Counted from the first letter of the stretch, positions 7,472-18,800 are shown. The stretch is DNA of 64,000 nt from Thiobacillus thioparus DSM 505 (GCF_000373385.1 NZ_KB891333.1:62001-126000); one strand, 5' to 3'. Numbers and translations: made by a program. Notes: generated from the letters alone by a model not told the origin.

Positions 7472-10063
7472 ATGAAGCGCATGCTTTTCAACGCAACCCA
7501 AGCGGAAGAACTCCGGGTTGCCATCGTCGACGGACAGAAGCTCGTCGACCTTGACATCGAGTCCGCCAGCAAGGAACAACGCAAGGGCAATATCTACAAG
7601 GGTGTCATCACCCGCGTCGAGCCCAGCCTGGAAGCCGCATTCGTCGATTACGGCTGCGAGCGCCACGGTTTCCTGCCGTTCAAGGAAATTTCCCGTGCCT
7701 GCCTGCCCAACGGCGGCCGCGTCCCCGAAAATCTGAAGGAAGGCCAGGAACTGCTGGTCCAGGTGGAAAAGGATGAACGCGGCAACAAGGGCGCGGCGCT
7801 CACCACCTACGTCTCGCTGGCCGGCCGCTATGTCGTGCTGATGCCGACCAACCCGCGTGGCGGCGGCGTCTCGCGCCGCATCGAGGGCGAGGAGCGCAAC
7901 GAACTGCGCGACACCCTGGCGCAGCTCGACATCCCCGAAGGCATGAGTTTGATCGCCCGCACCGCCGGCATCGGCCGCACCGCCGAAGAATTCCAGTGGG
8001 ACCTGAACTACCTGCTGAGCCTGTGGAAGGCCATCGACGGCGCCTCCACCTCGCAGCCCGGCGCCTTCCTGATCTATCAGGAAGGCAGCCTCGTGATCCG
8101 CGCCATCCGCGACTATTTCTCGGCGGACGTCGGCGAAATCCTGATCGATACCGAGGACATCTACGAACAGGCGCAGCAGTTCATGGCGCACGTGATGCCG
8201 GCCAACGTCAACAAGGTCAAACTCTACCGCGACGACGTACCGCTGTTCTCGCGTTTCCAGATCGAGCACCAGATCGAGTCGGCATTCTCGCGCCAGGTCA
8301 ACCTGCCGGCCGGCGGCGCCATCGTGATCGACCACACCGAAGCGCTGGTGTCGGTCGACGTCAACTCGGCCCGCGCCACCAAGGGCAGCGACGTCGAGCA
8401 GACCGCTTACAACACCAACCTCGAAGCGGCCGACGAAATCGCCCGCCAGATGCGCCTGCGCGACCTCGGCGGCCTGATCGTGATCGATTTCATCGACATG
8501 GAAAACCCCAAGCATCAGCGCGAAGTCGAGAATCGCCTGCGCGATGCCCTGCATCATGACCGCGCCCGCGTGCAGACCGGCAAGATCTCGCGCTTCGGCC
8601 TGCTGGAAATGTCGCGCCAGCGGCTGCAGCCCTCGCTCGGCGAGACCAGCTACACGCCCTGCCCGCGCTGCCACGGCACCGGCCACATCCGCGGCACTGA
8701 ATCGTCGGCGCTGCACATCCTGCGCATCCTGCAGGAAGAAGCGATGAAGGAAAACACCGGCGCCGTACACGTGCAGCTGCCGGTCGACGTCGCCACCTTC
8801 CTGTTGAACGAGAAGCGTGTCGACATCCACACCGTCGAATCGCGGCTCAAGGTCAATGTGGTGTTGATCCCCAACATCCACATGGAAACCCCGCACTACA
8901 CCATTACCCGCCTGCGTCACGACGAACTGAACCTGACCGGCTCGGCCGAGCCCAGCTACAAGATGGCGGTCGTGCCGGAAACCGAATCCGTCTACCAGAC
9001 CGCCCAGGCCGCCGCGCCGGCGCGCCAGGAAGCCGCGGTCAAATCCATCGCGCCGCCGCAACCGGTCCCCGCGGCACGCCCGGTGGTACCGGCCGCGCCG
9101 CAAGCAGCCCAGGGCAGCCTGTTCGAGCGTATCTTCGGCTGGTTCAAAAAACGGGGCGAAGAATCCGCCGCGGCCGAAACCGCCCCCGCAGCCGAACCGG
9201 TTGCCGCCATCGCGCGCAGCGAACGCCCAAGCGAGCGCCGGGGCGAACGCGAGCGCAAACCCGGCCAGCGCCGCGGCCGCGGCGAAGGACGAGGCGAGCC
9301 TCGCAATGGCGAAACCCGCCAGCAGGAGCCGCGCCAAAGCGAAGGCCGTGAGAGTCGCGAGACCCGGGAAACCCGCGGCAGCGAGCAACCCAAACAGCCG
9401 CGTCCGCCACGCCAGCCGAAGCCGCGTCCCGAAGCCGAAGTCGCCCCGCGCACAGCGGAAACGGCCGACGCTCCGCGTGAAGCCGGCGCCGAGGAAAAAC
9501 GCGAGTCGCGCAGCCGCCGCGGACGCGGCAATCGCCGCCCCCGCGACGCCCGTCCAGATGCGGCCGAGGCTGGCAGCACGGTCGCGCCGCATGCCGTCAT
9601 CGAAACCGCCGGCTTCCACGCAGTCATCGAAATCGCGCGCAAACCCAAGGCGACGCCCGCACCGGCAGCGGTCACCGCCCCTGCGCAGCAGGCCTTGCAA
9701 CTGGAAACCGTAGCTGCGCCGAGCGCACCCTTACCCGGTGCGGTCACCGCATCGCCGGCCACCATCCTGGCAGACCTGGCAACCAGCAAGGCCGATCTGC
9801 AACAGGTGGAAACCCAGGGTGTTGCCGTCGACACGGCTGAACGTAGCGAACCGTCTCGCTCACGTCGGCGTCGCCGGCCCGCGGTCAAGGCAGAAGCCGA
9901 AGCCGTCAGCCTGATGCAGGTGGAAACCACAGCGCCCGTGACCAGCGTCACCGAGATGCCGGCATCGGCTGAAACGGCTCCGCATCCCACGCGCCGACGT
10001 ACCCGCCCGCAGGTGACGCCGCCCCAGGAGCCGCTGGTGCAGGTGGAAACACAGTCGAAGTAA
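7472..10063 (+). CDS. rne: Ribonuclease E
   Basis: An 863-residue RNase E. Residues 1-~510 are the catalytic core: an RNase H-like/S1 region ([24 protein letters not shown]), a 5'-sensor, a DNase I-like domain with the catalytic aspartate in IVIDFIDME near residue 334, and the Zn-link CPRCHGTG near residue 398. The remaining ~350 residues are a low-complexity Arg/Pro/Glu/Ala-rich tail, as expected for the degradosome scaffold. An [12 protein letters not shown] segment near residue 550 resembles a membrane-targeting amphipathic helix. It initiates bulk mRNA decay and rRNA/tRNA processing. A strong terminator follows. Confidence 0.95.
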   Translation: MKRMLFNATQAEELRVAIVDGQKLVDLDIESASKEQRKGNIYKGVITRVEPSLEAAFVDYGCERHGFLPFKEISRACLPNGGRVPENLKEGQELLVQVEKDERGNKGAALTTYVSLAGRYVVLMPTNPRGGGVSRRIEGEERNELRDTLAQLDIPEGMSLIARTAGIGRTAEEFQWDLNYLLSLWKAIDGASTSQPGAFLIYQEGSLVIRAIRDYFSADVGEILIDTEDIYEQAQQFMAHVMPANVNKVKLYRDDVPLFSRFQIEHQIESAFSRQVNLPAGGAIVIDHTEALVSVDVNSARATKGSDVEQTAYNTNLEAADEIARQMRLRDLGGLIVIDFIDMENPKHQREVENRLRDALHHDRARVQTGKISRFGLLEMSRQRLQPSLGETSYTPCPRCHGTGHIRGTESSALHILRILQEEAMKENTGAVHVQLPVDVATFLLNEKRVDIHTVESRLKVNVVLIPNIHMETPHYTITRLRHDELNLTGSAEPSYKMAVVPETESVYQTAQAAAPARQEAAVKSIAPPQPVPAARPVVPAAPQAAQGSLFERIFGWFKKRGEESAAAETAPAAEPVAAIARSERPSERRGERERKPGQRRGRGEGRGEPRNGETRQQEPRQSEGRESRETRETRGSEQPKQPRPPRQPKPRPEAEVAPRTAETADAPREAGAEEKRESRSRRGRGNRRPRDARPDAAEAGSTVAPHAVIETAGFHAVIEIARKPKATPAPAAVTAPAQQALQLETVAAPSAPLPGAVTASPATILADLATSKADLQQVETQGVAVDTAERSEPSRSRRRRRPAVKAEAEAVSLMQVETTAPVTSVTEMPASAETAPHPTRRRTRPQVTPPQEPLVQVETQSK

Positions 10064-10082
10064 TCCACTGCACCGCCCCACA

Positions 10083-10113
10083 GAACATGGGCCGCTTGAA
10101 GCGGCCCATGTTC
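10083..10113 (+). terminator. Hairpin terminator between rne and the convergent cytochrome gene
   Basis: A near-perfect 15-bp inverted repeat (left arm GAACATGGGCCGCTT, right arm AAGCGGCCCATGTTC) lies 20 bp after the rne stop and is followed by TTGCT on the plus strand. The gene to the right is convergent, so it may work in both directions. Confidence 0.75.
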
Positions 10114-10145
10114 TTGCTGCATCCAAGGATGACGTGCGATTCGAC

Positions 10146-10544
10146 TCAACGCGCGCGGCAGACCTCGGAATGACCCGCCTGTTCGATATAGGCGATCAGA
10201 TCGGCACGCTCCTGCCTGTCTTTCACGCCGGCATATCCCATCGTGGTTCCAGGAACGGTCTTCAGCGGATCGGCCAGAAAACGATCGAGGGTTTGCTTGT
10301 TCCAGACCCAGTTCGCACGCTTCATCGCCGCCGAGTACTGGAACCCCGCCACGCTGCCTGCGCGCCGTCCCAGCAAGCCGCAATGTTTCGGGCCGGTGCG
10401 GTTGTAAGCGAGCGCATGACAGGCAAAGCAGCGCGCATAGATCGTTTCGCCTGCTTTCGGGTCACCGGTTAATTCGCCTTTCGCCGCAGCCGCGCCGACG
10501 ACAACGGCGAGCACGACGGCGGCCGACATAGGCGCCAGCTTCAC
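10146..10544 (-). CDS. Secreted class I c-type cytochrome
   Basis: A 132-residue cytochrome c with an N-terminal signal peptide and one heme site CFACH (residues 39-43 with the chosen start). The fold markers of cytochrome c2/c-550 follow (GPKHCGLLGRRAGS, FQYSAAMK), and the Met ligand is likely in PGTTMGYAGV. A GTG start at 10544 is chosen because it gives a signal peptide with a basic n-region (MKLAPMSAAVV) and overlaps the preceding stop as GTGA. It is an electron carrier in the periplasm and probably works with the co-transcribed Tat-exported ferritin-like protein. Confidence 0.85.
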   Translation of the reverse strand: MKLAPMSAAVVLAVVVGAAAAKGELTGDPKAGETIYARCFACHALAYNRTGPKHCGLLGRRAGSVAGFQYSAAMKRANWVWNKQTLDRFLADPLKTVPGTTMGYAGVKDRQERADLIAYIEQAGHSEVCRAR

Positions 10545-11140
10545 GACATGAACGCAGCAGGCACCGGCGCGTCGCCCAGCGCGTTGCGCAGGATCGCCCA
10601 ATGCATGGCCTCGTCGCCCAGGATACTGGCTGCGGCCTTGGCCAGATCGCGATTGTCGAAGACCGGTACCGCGCCCAGATAGGCACTGACTGCGCCCTTT
10701 TCGAGCATGGCGGCAAAACGCAATACATCGGACTGGGTTTTCAAAGTCTCCACCGGGAAGGTGTACTTCTCTTTTGCCGACACGGGCTGGCCGCCCAGCT
10801 TGATGATGGTTTTTGCGAGCACGTCGGCATGCTCCTTGTGATGCCCCTGGAACGTCACGGCCAGGTTGAGCACGGGCTTCTGCAGCAGGCCGCTTTCCGC
10901 CCCTACCTGGTATGCGGCGATGGCCTCGAGCTCTGCGCCCAACGCGCTATTCAGCACGTTCACATCGGAACCGGCAGACCGGTTCCCTTTTGCCAGCACA
11001 TCCCGGCCGGCCAGCAGCGCGACCGCCGCACCGGACAGAACAAGCCCCGATTTCCCGAGGAAGGAACGGCGTGTTTCCAGGTCCGGCACGTCAGAGGCGA
11101 GGGAGAGTGAAGCATCCGGGGATTGAATGCGTGAAGACAT
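10541..11140 (-). CDS. Tat-exported ferritin-like domain protein
   Basis: A 199-residue protein with a Tat-type signal (TRRSFLGKSG near residue 23) and a four-helix ferritin-like domain. Candidate metal residues are in LGAELEAIAAYQ, GHHKEHADVL and GDEAMHWAILRNAL, which fit the E...ExxH pattern of the Ferritin_2 group. Function is not established for this group; oxidative-stress or metal handling outside the cytoplasm is inferred. The start at 11140 has AAGGAA upstream. It overlaps the cytochrome start by 4 bp and lies 87 bp downstream of an ECF sigma factor gene. Confidence 0.8.
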   Translation of the reverse strand: MSSRIQSPDASLSLASDVPDLETRRSFLGKSGLVLSGAAVALLAGRDVLAKGNRSAGSDVNVLNSALGAELEAIAAYQVGAESGLLQKPVLNLAVTFQGHHKEHADVLAKTIIKLGGQPVSAKEKYTFPVETLKTQSDVLRFAAMLEKGAVSAYLGAVPVFDNRDLAKAAASILGDEAMHWAILRNALGDAPVPAAFMS

Positions 11141-11227
11141 GGTGTTTTTCCTTTTCAAAAGTGCTGCGAACAAACCTGCATGCCCAGCCGCGGCCCAGCT
11201 GTGCCTTGTGCCGGACAACCAGGCGAA

Positions 11228-11944
11228 TCAAATACCGGGGGATGAATTGCCGAGCTGGCGCAACACGCCAGCGACGATGCGATCGCAGCGATCGCCGGCA
11301 AACGAGAATGCCTCGCTCAGGCTGAAGTCGATTTCGCGTGCCAGGGCTTCGCGCAACAAGCCTTTCGCCCGGAAATAGCGCGTGCGTACCGTGGCCTCTG
11401 GAATATCCAGGCAAATCGCCGTCTCGGTCACCGACATTTCCTCGATCGCACGCATGACGAATACCGTGCGGAAGGCATCCGGCAGCAGGCTGATCTTGTC
11501 CTCGATCAGCCGCCGGGTTTCCGCGCGCAAGGCGGCACGTTCAGGTTGCTCAGGCGTGTGTTCATCCATCTCGGCCCCCTGCGACATCCCTCCGGTCTCG
11601 CGGAAATCCGCCGGGTCGGCAACCAGGTCGATCACCTTGGCGCTACGGTTAAGCTTGCGTGCGCGCCGGATCGACACATTGACCGCAATACGGATCAGCC
11701 AGGTCGACAATTTCGCATCGCCGCGGAAATGATCCATTGCGTGATAGGCCAGCACATAGGCCTCCTGAACGGCATCCTCGGCTTCGGCATCGTCTTTCAG
11801 GATGCTGCGTGCGGTACGGTAGAGCGTCTGGTTGTACCGGCGCATCAGGCACTGAAGCGCAAGCCTGTCCCCCGATGCGATGCGTCCCGCCAATTCGGCG
11901 TCCGTCAAATCCTTGATGGGGGCTTGCGGCACAGGCTGCTGCAT
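11228..11944 (-). CDS. ECF-family RNA polymerase sigma factor
   Basis: A 238-residue sigma-70 family factor. Region 2 is clear (LMRRYNQTLYRTARSIL, DAEDAVQEAYVLAYHAM, FRGDAKLSTWLIRIAVN), and region 4 follows a linker (LPDAFRTVFVMRAIEEMSVTETAICLDIPEATVRTR). No anti-sigma factor with an obvious zinc motif is adjacent. The linked Tat-ferritin-like/cytochrome pair is the natural target, giving an oxidative- or metal-stress module by inference. A short inverted repeat lies just upstream. Confidence 0.9.
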   Translation of the reverse strand: MQQPVPQAPIKDLTDAELAGRIASGDRLALQCLMRRYNQTLYRTARSILKDDAEAEDAVQEAYVLAYHAMDHFRGDAKLSTWLIRIAVNVSIRRARKLNRSAKVIDLVADPADFRETGGMSQGAEMDEHTPEQPERAALRAETRRLIEDKISLLPDAFRTVFVMRAIEEMSVTETAICLDIPEATVRTRYFRAKGLLREALAREIDFSLSEAFSFAGDRCDRIVAGVLRQLGNSSPGI

Positions 11945-11966
11945 GAATGTCTCCTGATGTGCGATC

Positions 11967-11992
11967 TGCTGTCACGCCATTAGATGACAGCA
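11967..11992. promoter_or_regulatory. Inverted repeat upstream of the ECF sigma gene
   Basis: A perfect 8-bp inverted repeat (TGCTGTCA-N10-TGACAGCA) lies 23 bp upstream of the sigma-factor start. Its size and position fit an operator for a dimeric regulator. Nothing else identifies the binding protein. Confidence 0.35.
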
Positions 11993-12098
11993 AAACACAT
12001 CCCGTTCCCACTGGCGATACCCAGCCTGGAATAACGGTGATCACGGAGAGGAGACAAGCCGGGCCATCAGCAGCCCGGTCTTGCAAGTCGGCGAAGCG

Positions 12099-12585
12099 TT
12101 AAACGGATTTTCGGGTGCTTACGCTTGAATCGGAGGTGATTTCGCGGATCAGGCCCTGTACTGCATCCGCGATCATGTCGAGGTTTTCCTCGAATCCCTG
12201 CGGGCCGCCGTAATACGGATCGACCACATCGAGGTTGGGGTATTTGCGGCTGAACGACAGCAGCCGGCGGATCTTGCCGTGGTGGCGCGCCGGCGCGCGC
12301 TGGATCAGCTTGTCGTAATTGTCGCCGTCCATGACCAGAATGTAGTCGAAGCGCTCGAAGTCCTCGTCTGCCACCTTGCGCCCGCGCAGATTGCTGATGT
12401 CCACCCCCCGCTGGCGGATCGCCTGCTGCGCACGCGGATCAGGCGCCGACCCGATGTGGTAGGCATGCGTGCCGGCCGAATCCACTTCCACGTGTCGGTC
12501 GAGACCCGCCTCCTGCAGGGCTTTACGCAGCATGCCCTCCGCCATCGGCGAACGACAAATGTTGCCCATGCAGATCATCAACACC

Positions 12586-12593
<8 letters not shown>
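12099..12593 (-). CDS. Low-molecular-weight protein-tyrosine phosphatase
   Basis: A 164-residue LMW-PTP with the N-terminal P-loop CMGNICRSP (C-x5-R) and the general-acid DPYYGG near residue 125. It dephosphorylates tyrosines, classically on polysaccharide-export kinases, or acts in arsenate-type chemistry in related families. The ATG at 12593 overlaps the uvrB stop by 8 bp, so the two are probably co-transcribed. No cognate tyrosine kinase is in the window. Confidence 0.9.
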
Positions 12594-14613
<2,020 letters not shown>

Positions 14614-14616
14614 CAG

Positions 14617-14836
14617 AACCCGGATATTTCATAAATTAGGACGCGCCGCTCGCTGGTCAGCGGAGTCGTTGCGCCTTGGCGCTTACGAATCCGGCGTCCC
14701 CCTTGCGGGGGCTTTTGCTTCGTATGGAAACTTTGCTCCGTCGGGCGTATGAATCACTACGCCACTCCTTCACAAAATTCCCCTACAAAACAAAATCCTG
14801 CGCGATCATCACGCGAATTTATGAAACATTCGGGTT
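14617..14836. repeat. ~220-bp element bounded by imperfect 21-bp inverted repeats
   Basis: The segment between uvrB and aspC starts with a 21-base sequence (14617-14637) whose reverse complement recurs at 14816-14836 with two mismatches. Inside are stacked hairpins: CGCTG/CAGCG (from about 14648), GCGCC-TT-GGCGC (14671-14682), and a nested stem TACGAA/TTCGTA (14684-14724) enclosing CCCCC-TTGC-GGGGG followed by CTTTT. It could be a MITE-like mobile element, or two copies of a promoter element placed in the same orientation relative to uvrB and aspC. No target-site duplication is obvious. Confidence 0.45.
14640..14716 (+). ncRNA. Candidate small RNA ending in a Rho-independent terminator
   Basis: Three successive hairpins end in a GC stem (CCCCC-TTGC-GGGGG, 14698-14711) followed by C and TTTT on the plus strand. 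No plus-strand gene precedes it, so a terminator here suggests a short independent transcript or part of a mobile element. The 5' end and promoter are not defined. Confidence 0.25.
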
Positions 14837-14904
14837 AAAATCGCGCGGCTAAAACTTGTCGATAGTAGCACTTCCGCTCCAGCGGATGCTCTGAAGGAAC
14901 CATA

Positions 14905-16098
14905 GTGGAACTCTCCCGCCGCGTACAGGCCATCAAACCCTCGCCCACCCTGGCCGTCACCGCCCGCGCCGCCGCGCTCAAGGCGAGCGGCCGCGACATC
15001 ATCGGCCTCGGCGCCGGCGAGCCCGACTTCGACACGCCGCAGCACATCAAGGACGCGGCGATCAAGGCGATCAACGCAGGCTTCACCAAATACACGGCGG
15101 TCGATGGCACGCCCAGCCTGAAGGCGGCGATCATCGACAAGCTCCGTCGCGACAACGGCCTCGACTATGGCCCCAAGCAGATCCTGGTGTCGTGCGGCGG
15201 CAAGCAAAGCTTCTTCAACCTGGTGCAGGCCGTGATCAATCCCGGCGACGAGGTCGTCATCCCGGCGCCGTACTGGGTCTCGTACCCCGACATCGTCATT
15301 CTCGCCGATGGCAAACCGGTGATCGTCGAGGCCGGCATCGAGCAGGGCTTCAAGATCACCCCCGCGCAACTGGAAGCGGCGATCACGCCGAAGACCCGGC
15401 TGGTCGTCATCAACAGCCCGTCCAACCCTACCGGCGCGGTCTACAGCGGCGACGAGTTGGCCGCGCTGGGCGCCGTGCTGCGCAAGCACCCGCAGGTACT
15501 GATCGCCTCCGACGACATGTACGAGCACATCCGCCTGAACGACGTGCCCTTCGTCAACATCCTCAACGTCTGCCCCGACCTCTACGACCGCACCCTGGTG
15601 CTGAACGGCGTGTCGAAGGCGTATTCGATGACCGGCTGGCGCATCGGCTATGCGGCCGGGCCCGAGGCGATCATGCGCGCGATGACCAACGTGCAGTCGC
15701 AGTCCACTTCCAACCCCACCTCGATCTCGCAGGTGGCCGCCGAGGCCGCGCTCAACGGCGATCAGGGCTGCATCACGCCGATGCTCGACGCCTTCAAGGA
15801 ACGCCATCGTTTAGTCGTCGATGGACTCAACGCCATCCCCGGCTTCAGCTGCGTCGACAGCGGCGGCGCGTTCTACGCCTTCCCCTACGTACGCCCCGCG
15901 ATCCTGAACCTGCTGGCGCGCGACGTCATCGAGGAAGCGACCGACATCGCCTTCTCCGAATATCTGCTCGAAAGTGCCGACGTCGCCGTCGTTCCCGGCT
16001 CGGCCTTCGGTGCCGAAGGCTATATCCGCCTGTCGTTCGCCACCTCGCACGCCAACCTGGAAAAGGCGCTGAAACGCATCGCCGCCGCGCTGGCCTAG
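14905..16098 (+). CDS. aspC: Aspartate aminotransferase (class I/II, Ib-type)
   Basis: A 397-residue PLP enzyme of aminotransferase fold type I with a GTG start preceded by GAAGGAA. The family landmarks are GLGAGEPDFDTP near residue 34, NSPSNPTG near 170, the PLP lysine K238 in NGVSKAYSMTGWRIGY, and the C-terminal substrate arginine in SAFGAEGYIRLSFA. Length and motifs fit the thermophilic/rhizobial type I-beta aspartate (or aspartate/prephenate) aminotransferase found in many betaproteobacteria. The paralogue alanine aminotransferase AlaA is less likely. Confidence 0.87.
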   Translation: MELSRRVQAIKPSPTLAVTARAAALKASGRDIIGLGAGEPDFDTPQHIKDAAIKAINAGFTKYTAVDGTPSLKAAIIDKLRRDNGLDYGPKQILVSCGGKQSFFNLVQAVINPGDEVVIPAPYWVSYPDIVILADGKPVIVEAGIEQGFKITPAQLEAAITPKTRLVVINSPSNPTGAVYSGDELAALGAVLRKHPQVLIASDDMYEHIRLNDVPFVNILNVCPDLYDRTLVLNGVSKAYSMTGWRIGYAAGPEAIMRAMTNVQSQSTSNPTSISQVAAEAALNGDQGCITPMLDAFKERHRLVVDGLNAIPGFSCVDSGGAFYAFPYVRPAILNLLARDVIEEATDIAFSEYLLESADVAVVPGSAFGAEGYIRLSFATSHANLEKALKRIAAALA

Positions 16099-16125
16099 CG
16101 CGCCCGGCGCGGGTAGGCTAGCGGC

Positions 16126-17424
16126 ATGTCTCCACCCTCCGCCCTGCCCTCCCCGCACGGGACTGTTTCCCTTCCGGGAACGCTGAGCTGGCTGCTCCAG
16201 CTCGGCTACACCACCGCACGCCTGTTCAAGCAGAACAGCCTGCAGAACCACGCCGCGGCAACCTCGTTCTACTTCCTGCTGTCCGCCACCCCGCTGCTGC
16301 TGTTGCTGAGCTACGCCCTGCAGCTGCTGGGCCGCATCGCCGAGAACTCGGTGCCTGCCACCATCCTCATGGCCGCGCTCTACAGTCAGATGCAACTGGA
16401 CACGCTCACCTCGCTCGGCTTCATTCCGCGTCAGACGCAACTCGCCGCCGGCGGCGTCGGTCTCGTCACCCTGCTGCTGTCGTCGCGCGGGCTGGTGAAC
16501 ACGATGCAGGGCACGTTCAGCATCATTTTTCCCGACACCATCAGGCGCAATATGGTGGTGTCGTGGGTGCTGCCGCTGATCATCCTGCCGGTGCTGTTCC
16601 TGCTGATGGGCGTGGCCGCCCTGGCGCAGGTGACGCTGAGCTTCCTGGCGCAGAACGACTTCATCGGCATCGGCAACGCGCTGGTCCTGAAGGCGCTCAA
16701 CTCGCTGTTCGGCTTTGCCATGATCTGGGCGCTGCTGTTTGCCGCCTACTGGCGGCTGCCGCGCAGGCATCCGCGCGCGCGCGTTGCCGCCGCGTTCGCG
16801 CTGGCTGCGACGGTGAGCCTGGGGATGTTGTTCGCCCTGTTCGGCGCCTTCTTCAAGCTGGAGAACTACCACAGCCTGTACGGCGCACTCGGCGGCGTGG
16901 TGTTCGTGCTGATCGGCGCCTATTTCGCCTTCCTGCTGCTGTACCTGTGGGCACAGGCGCTGTATGCCTGCGGCAAGGCCGACATCACCGCCCTGGAGAA
17001 GCTGTTCCTCGCCGCCACCGACGAAGGGACCAGCACGCTCGAAAGCTATGTCTTCGGCAACGCCCATCGCCTGCTGGAAAAATACGGCGAGACCTACCCG
17101 GCCGGCCATGTGCTGATCGCGGAAGGCGACGACTCGCGCATCGCCTACTTCCTCTACGCCGGCCGCGCCGGAGTCTACAAGGACACCGCCGAAGGCCGCC
17201 GCCGGCTGAGCGAACTCAACGAAGGCCAGCTGTTCGGGGAAATGGCCTACCTGCTGAACGAAAAGCGCACCGCCTCGGTCGTCGCCGACAGCGAAATCAC
17301 CGTGCTGGCCTTGCCGCCGCATCTCCTCGAAGAACTGATGCGCCATTCCGCCCCGTTGTCGCGCCGCATCATCGACACACTCTGCCAGCGGCTGGAACGG
17401 ATGAACCTGGCGAATCCAGGCTGA
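16126..17424 (+). CDS. YihY/BrkB-family membrane protein fused to a cyclic-nucleotide-binding domain
   Basis: A 432-residue fusion. Residues ~20-290 form a YihY (UPF0761/BrkB) domain with about six membrane segments (from HAAATSFYFLLSATPLLLLL to YFAFLLLYLWAQALYACGKA). Residues ~310-425 are a CRP-type cNMP-binding beta-roll (YPAGHVLIAEGD, YFLYAGRAGVYK, GQLFGEMAYLLNEKRTASVVA), but with no DNA-binding helix-turn-helix. YihY is commonly misnamed RNase BN; its function is unknown. The roll's phosphate-binding GEMA-type cassette lacks the downstream Arg-Ser of classical cAMP sites (KRTASV instead), so the ligand is uncertain. Confidence 0.85.
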   Translation: MSPPSALPSPHGTVSLPGTLSWLLQLGYTTARLFKQNSLQNHAAATSFYFLLSATPLLLLLSYALQLLGRIAENSVPATILMAALYSQMQLDTLTSLGFIPRQTQLAAGGVGLVTLLLSSRGLVNTMQGTFSIIFPDTIRRNMVVSWVLPLIILPVLFLLMGVAALAQVTLSFLAQNDFIGIGNALVLKALNSLFGFAMIWALLFAAYWRLPRRHPRARVAAAFALAATVSLGMLFALFGAFFKLENYHSLYGALGGVVFVLIGAYFAFLLLYLWAQALYACGKADITALEKLFLAATDEGTSTLESYVFGNAHRLLEKYGETYPAGHVLIAEGDDSRIAYFLYAGRAGVYKDTAEGRRRLSELNEGQLFGEMAYLLNEKRTASVVADSEITVLALPPHLLEELMRHSAPLSRRIIDTLCQRLERMNLANPG

Positions 17425-17436
17425 ATTGATCTGAAA

Positions 17437-17456
17437 TAGTGTATGGATATACACTA
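17437..17456. promoter_or_regulatory. AT-rich palindrome before the Y-family polymerase
   Basis: A perfect 8-bp inverted repeat TAGTGTAT-GGAT-ATACACTA lies 64 bp upstream of the polymerase start. Its layout resembles a LexA box (CTGT-N8-ACAG) but the outer bases are GTGT/ACAC, so LexA binding is doubtful. It could also be the terminator of the preceding gene. Confidence 0.3.
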
Positions 17457-17519
17457 CTTCAATCGTAACCCCAGCCCGGCCTTTCCGTCATCCGGGAAAG
17501 CCGGGATATCGCAGCCGCC

Positions 17520-18755
17520 ATGTCCTTGCAGTCGCTCTACGTCGATCTCAATTCCTTTTTCGCCTCGGTCGAGCAGCAGTTGCGCCCCGAATTGCGCGGC
17601 CGGCCCATCGGCGTGCTGCCGGTGATGGCCGACACCACCTGCTGCATCGCCGCCAGCATCGACGCCAAGCACTTCGGCATCCGTACCGGCACCCCGGTGT
17701 GGCAGGCCAGGAAGCTCTGCAAGGACATCGTCTTCGTGCAGGCGCGGCCCTCGATCTATGTGGACATCCACCATCGCATCATCGCTGCGGTGGAATCCTG
17801 CACCCCCGTCGGCGACGTGCTCTCGATCGACGAAATGGCCTGCGAGCTGATGGGCAGCGACCGCGAGGAAGCCAACGCCATCAAGCTCGGCAAGCAGATC
17901 AAACAGGCGATCTACGACCAGGTCGGCGAAATGCTGCACAGCTCGATCGGCATCGCACCCAACCGCTTCCTCGCCAAGACCGCGTCCAACATGCAGAAAC
18001 CCGACGGTCTCGTCGTCATCCGCCAGAGCGAACTACCTGGACGGCTGTATGGCCTCAAGCTCGGCGCGCTGACCGGCATCGGCCGCGCCATGGAACACCG
18101 CCTCAACCAGCTTGGCATCCATACCGTCGAGCAGCTCTGCACCGCCAGCAAGGAGACCCTGCGCCATGTCTGGGGCGGCATCGGAGGCGAACGTTTTTAT
18201 GCCAAGCTGCGCGGCGACGCGATGGCCGCCGCCCCCACCCAGCGCGCCAGCATCGGCCATTCGCACGTGCTCGCGCCCGAACTGCGCGATCCGGCCTCCG
18301 CCCTCGCCGTGCTCAAGCGCCTGCTGCACAAGGCGGCGATGCGGCTGCGCTACTACGGCTACTGCGCGGGCGCCCTGAGCCTGCATCTGCAATACATGAA
18401 GACCGGCACCGGCCATCCCCGCTGGGTCGACCAGGCGCGCTTCTCGCCGCACGCCGACACCTTCAAGTTCAACCCCGTGCTGGCCGAACTGTGGCAACGC
18501 CGCCCGTCCGACCCCGGCCCCATCCTCAAGGTCGGCGTCACCCTGTCCGACTTCGTCGAACCTGGCCAGGTCACACGCGACCTGTTCGACCCCGAAGACC
18601 TGCACGAACCCCTCAACAACGTGCTCGACCAGATCAACCAGCGCTACGGCCCCAATACCCTGTATTTCGGCGGCGCCCACAGCAGCCGCGGCACCGCGCC
18701 GATGCGCATCGCCTTCAGCCACGTGCCCGAATTGCAGGTGGAAAATGACGGCTGA
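17520..18755 (+). CDS. DinB-like Y-family DNA polymerase
   Basis: A 411-residue Y-family polymerase. The palm metal ligands are in LYVDLNSFFASVE (Asp9) and LSIDEMAC (Asp-Glu near residue 103). A helix-hairpin-helix thumb contact (LGALTGIGRAMEHRLNQLGIHTVEQL) and a little-finger domain follow. It differs from E. coli DinB by GVLPVMADTTCCIAASIDAKHFGI in the fingers, which places it in a divergent DinB-like branch. It performs translesion synthesis. It is followed by the tRNA-Asn promoter. Confidence 0.88.
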   Translation: MSLQSLYVDLNSFFASVEQQLRPELRGRPIGVLPVMADTTCCIAASIDAKHFGIRTGTPVWQARKLCKDIVFVQARPSIYVDIHHRIIAAVESCTPVGDVLSIDEMACELMGSDREEANAIKLGKQIKQAIYDQVGEMLHSSIGIAPNRFLAKTASNMQKPDGLVVIRQSELPGRLYGLKLGALTGIGRAMEHRLNQLGIHTVEQLCTASKETLRHVWGGIGGERFYAKLRGDAMAAAPTQRASIGHSHVLAPELRDPASALAVLKRLLHKAAMRLRYYGYCAGALSLHLQYMKTGTGHPRWVDQARFSPHADTFKFNPVLAELWQRRPSDPGPILKVGVTLSDFVEPGQVTRDLFDPEDLHEPLNNVLDQINQRYGPNTLYFGGAHSSRGTAPMRIAFSHVPELQVENDG

Positions 18756-18758
18756 GGG

Positions 18759-18787
18759 TTGACCGAATCGCCCGCCATCTCTAGAAT
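18759..18787 (+). promoter_or_regulatory. Sigma-70 promoter of tRNA-Asn
   Basis: TTGACC (18759-18764) and TAGAAT (18782-18787) are separated by 17 bp and followed by a GC-rich discriminator (GCGCGC), typical of stable-RNA promoters. The -35 box starts just past the polymerase stop. Confidence 0.75.
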
Positions 18788-18800
18788 GCGCGCTTCCCAT

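Noticed and set aside
7385-9700. 771-codon open frame antisense to rne
   Set aside because: It has the low-complexity Ala/Gly/Arg composition typical of shadow frames in GC-rich DNA, while rne in the other strand has full domain support.
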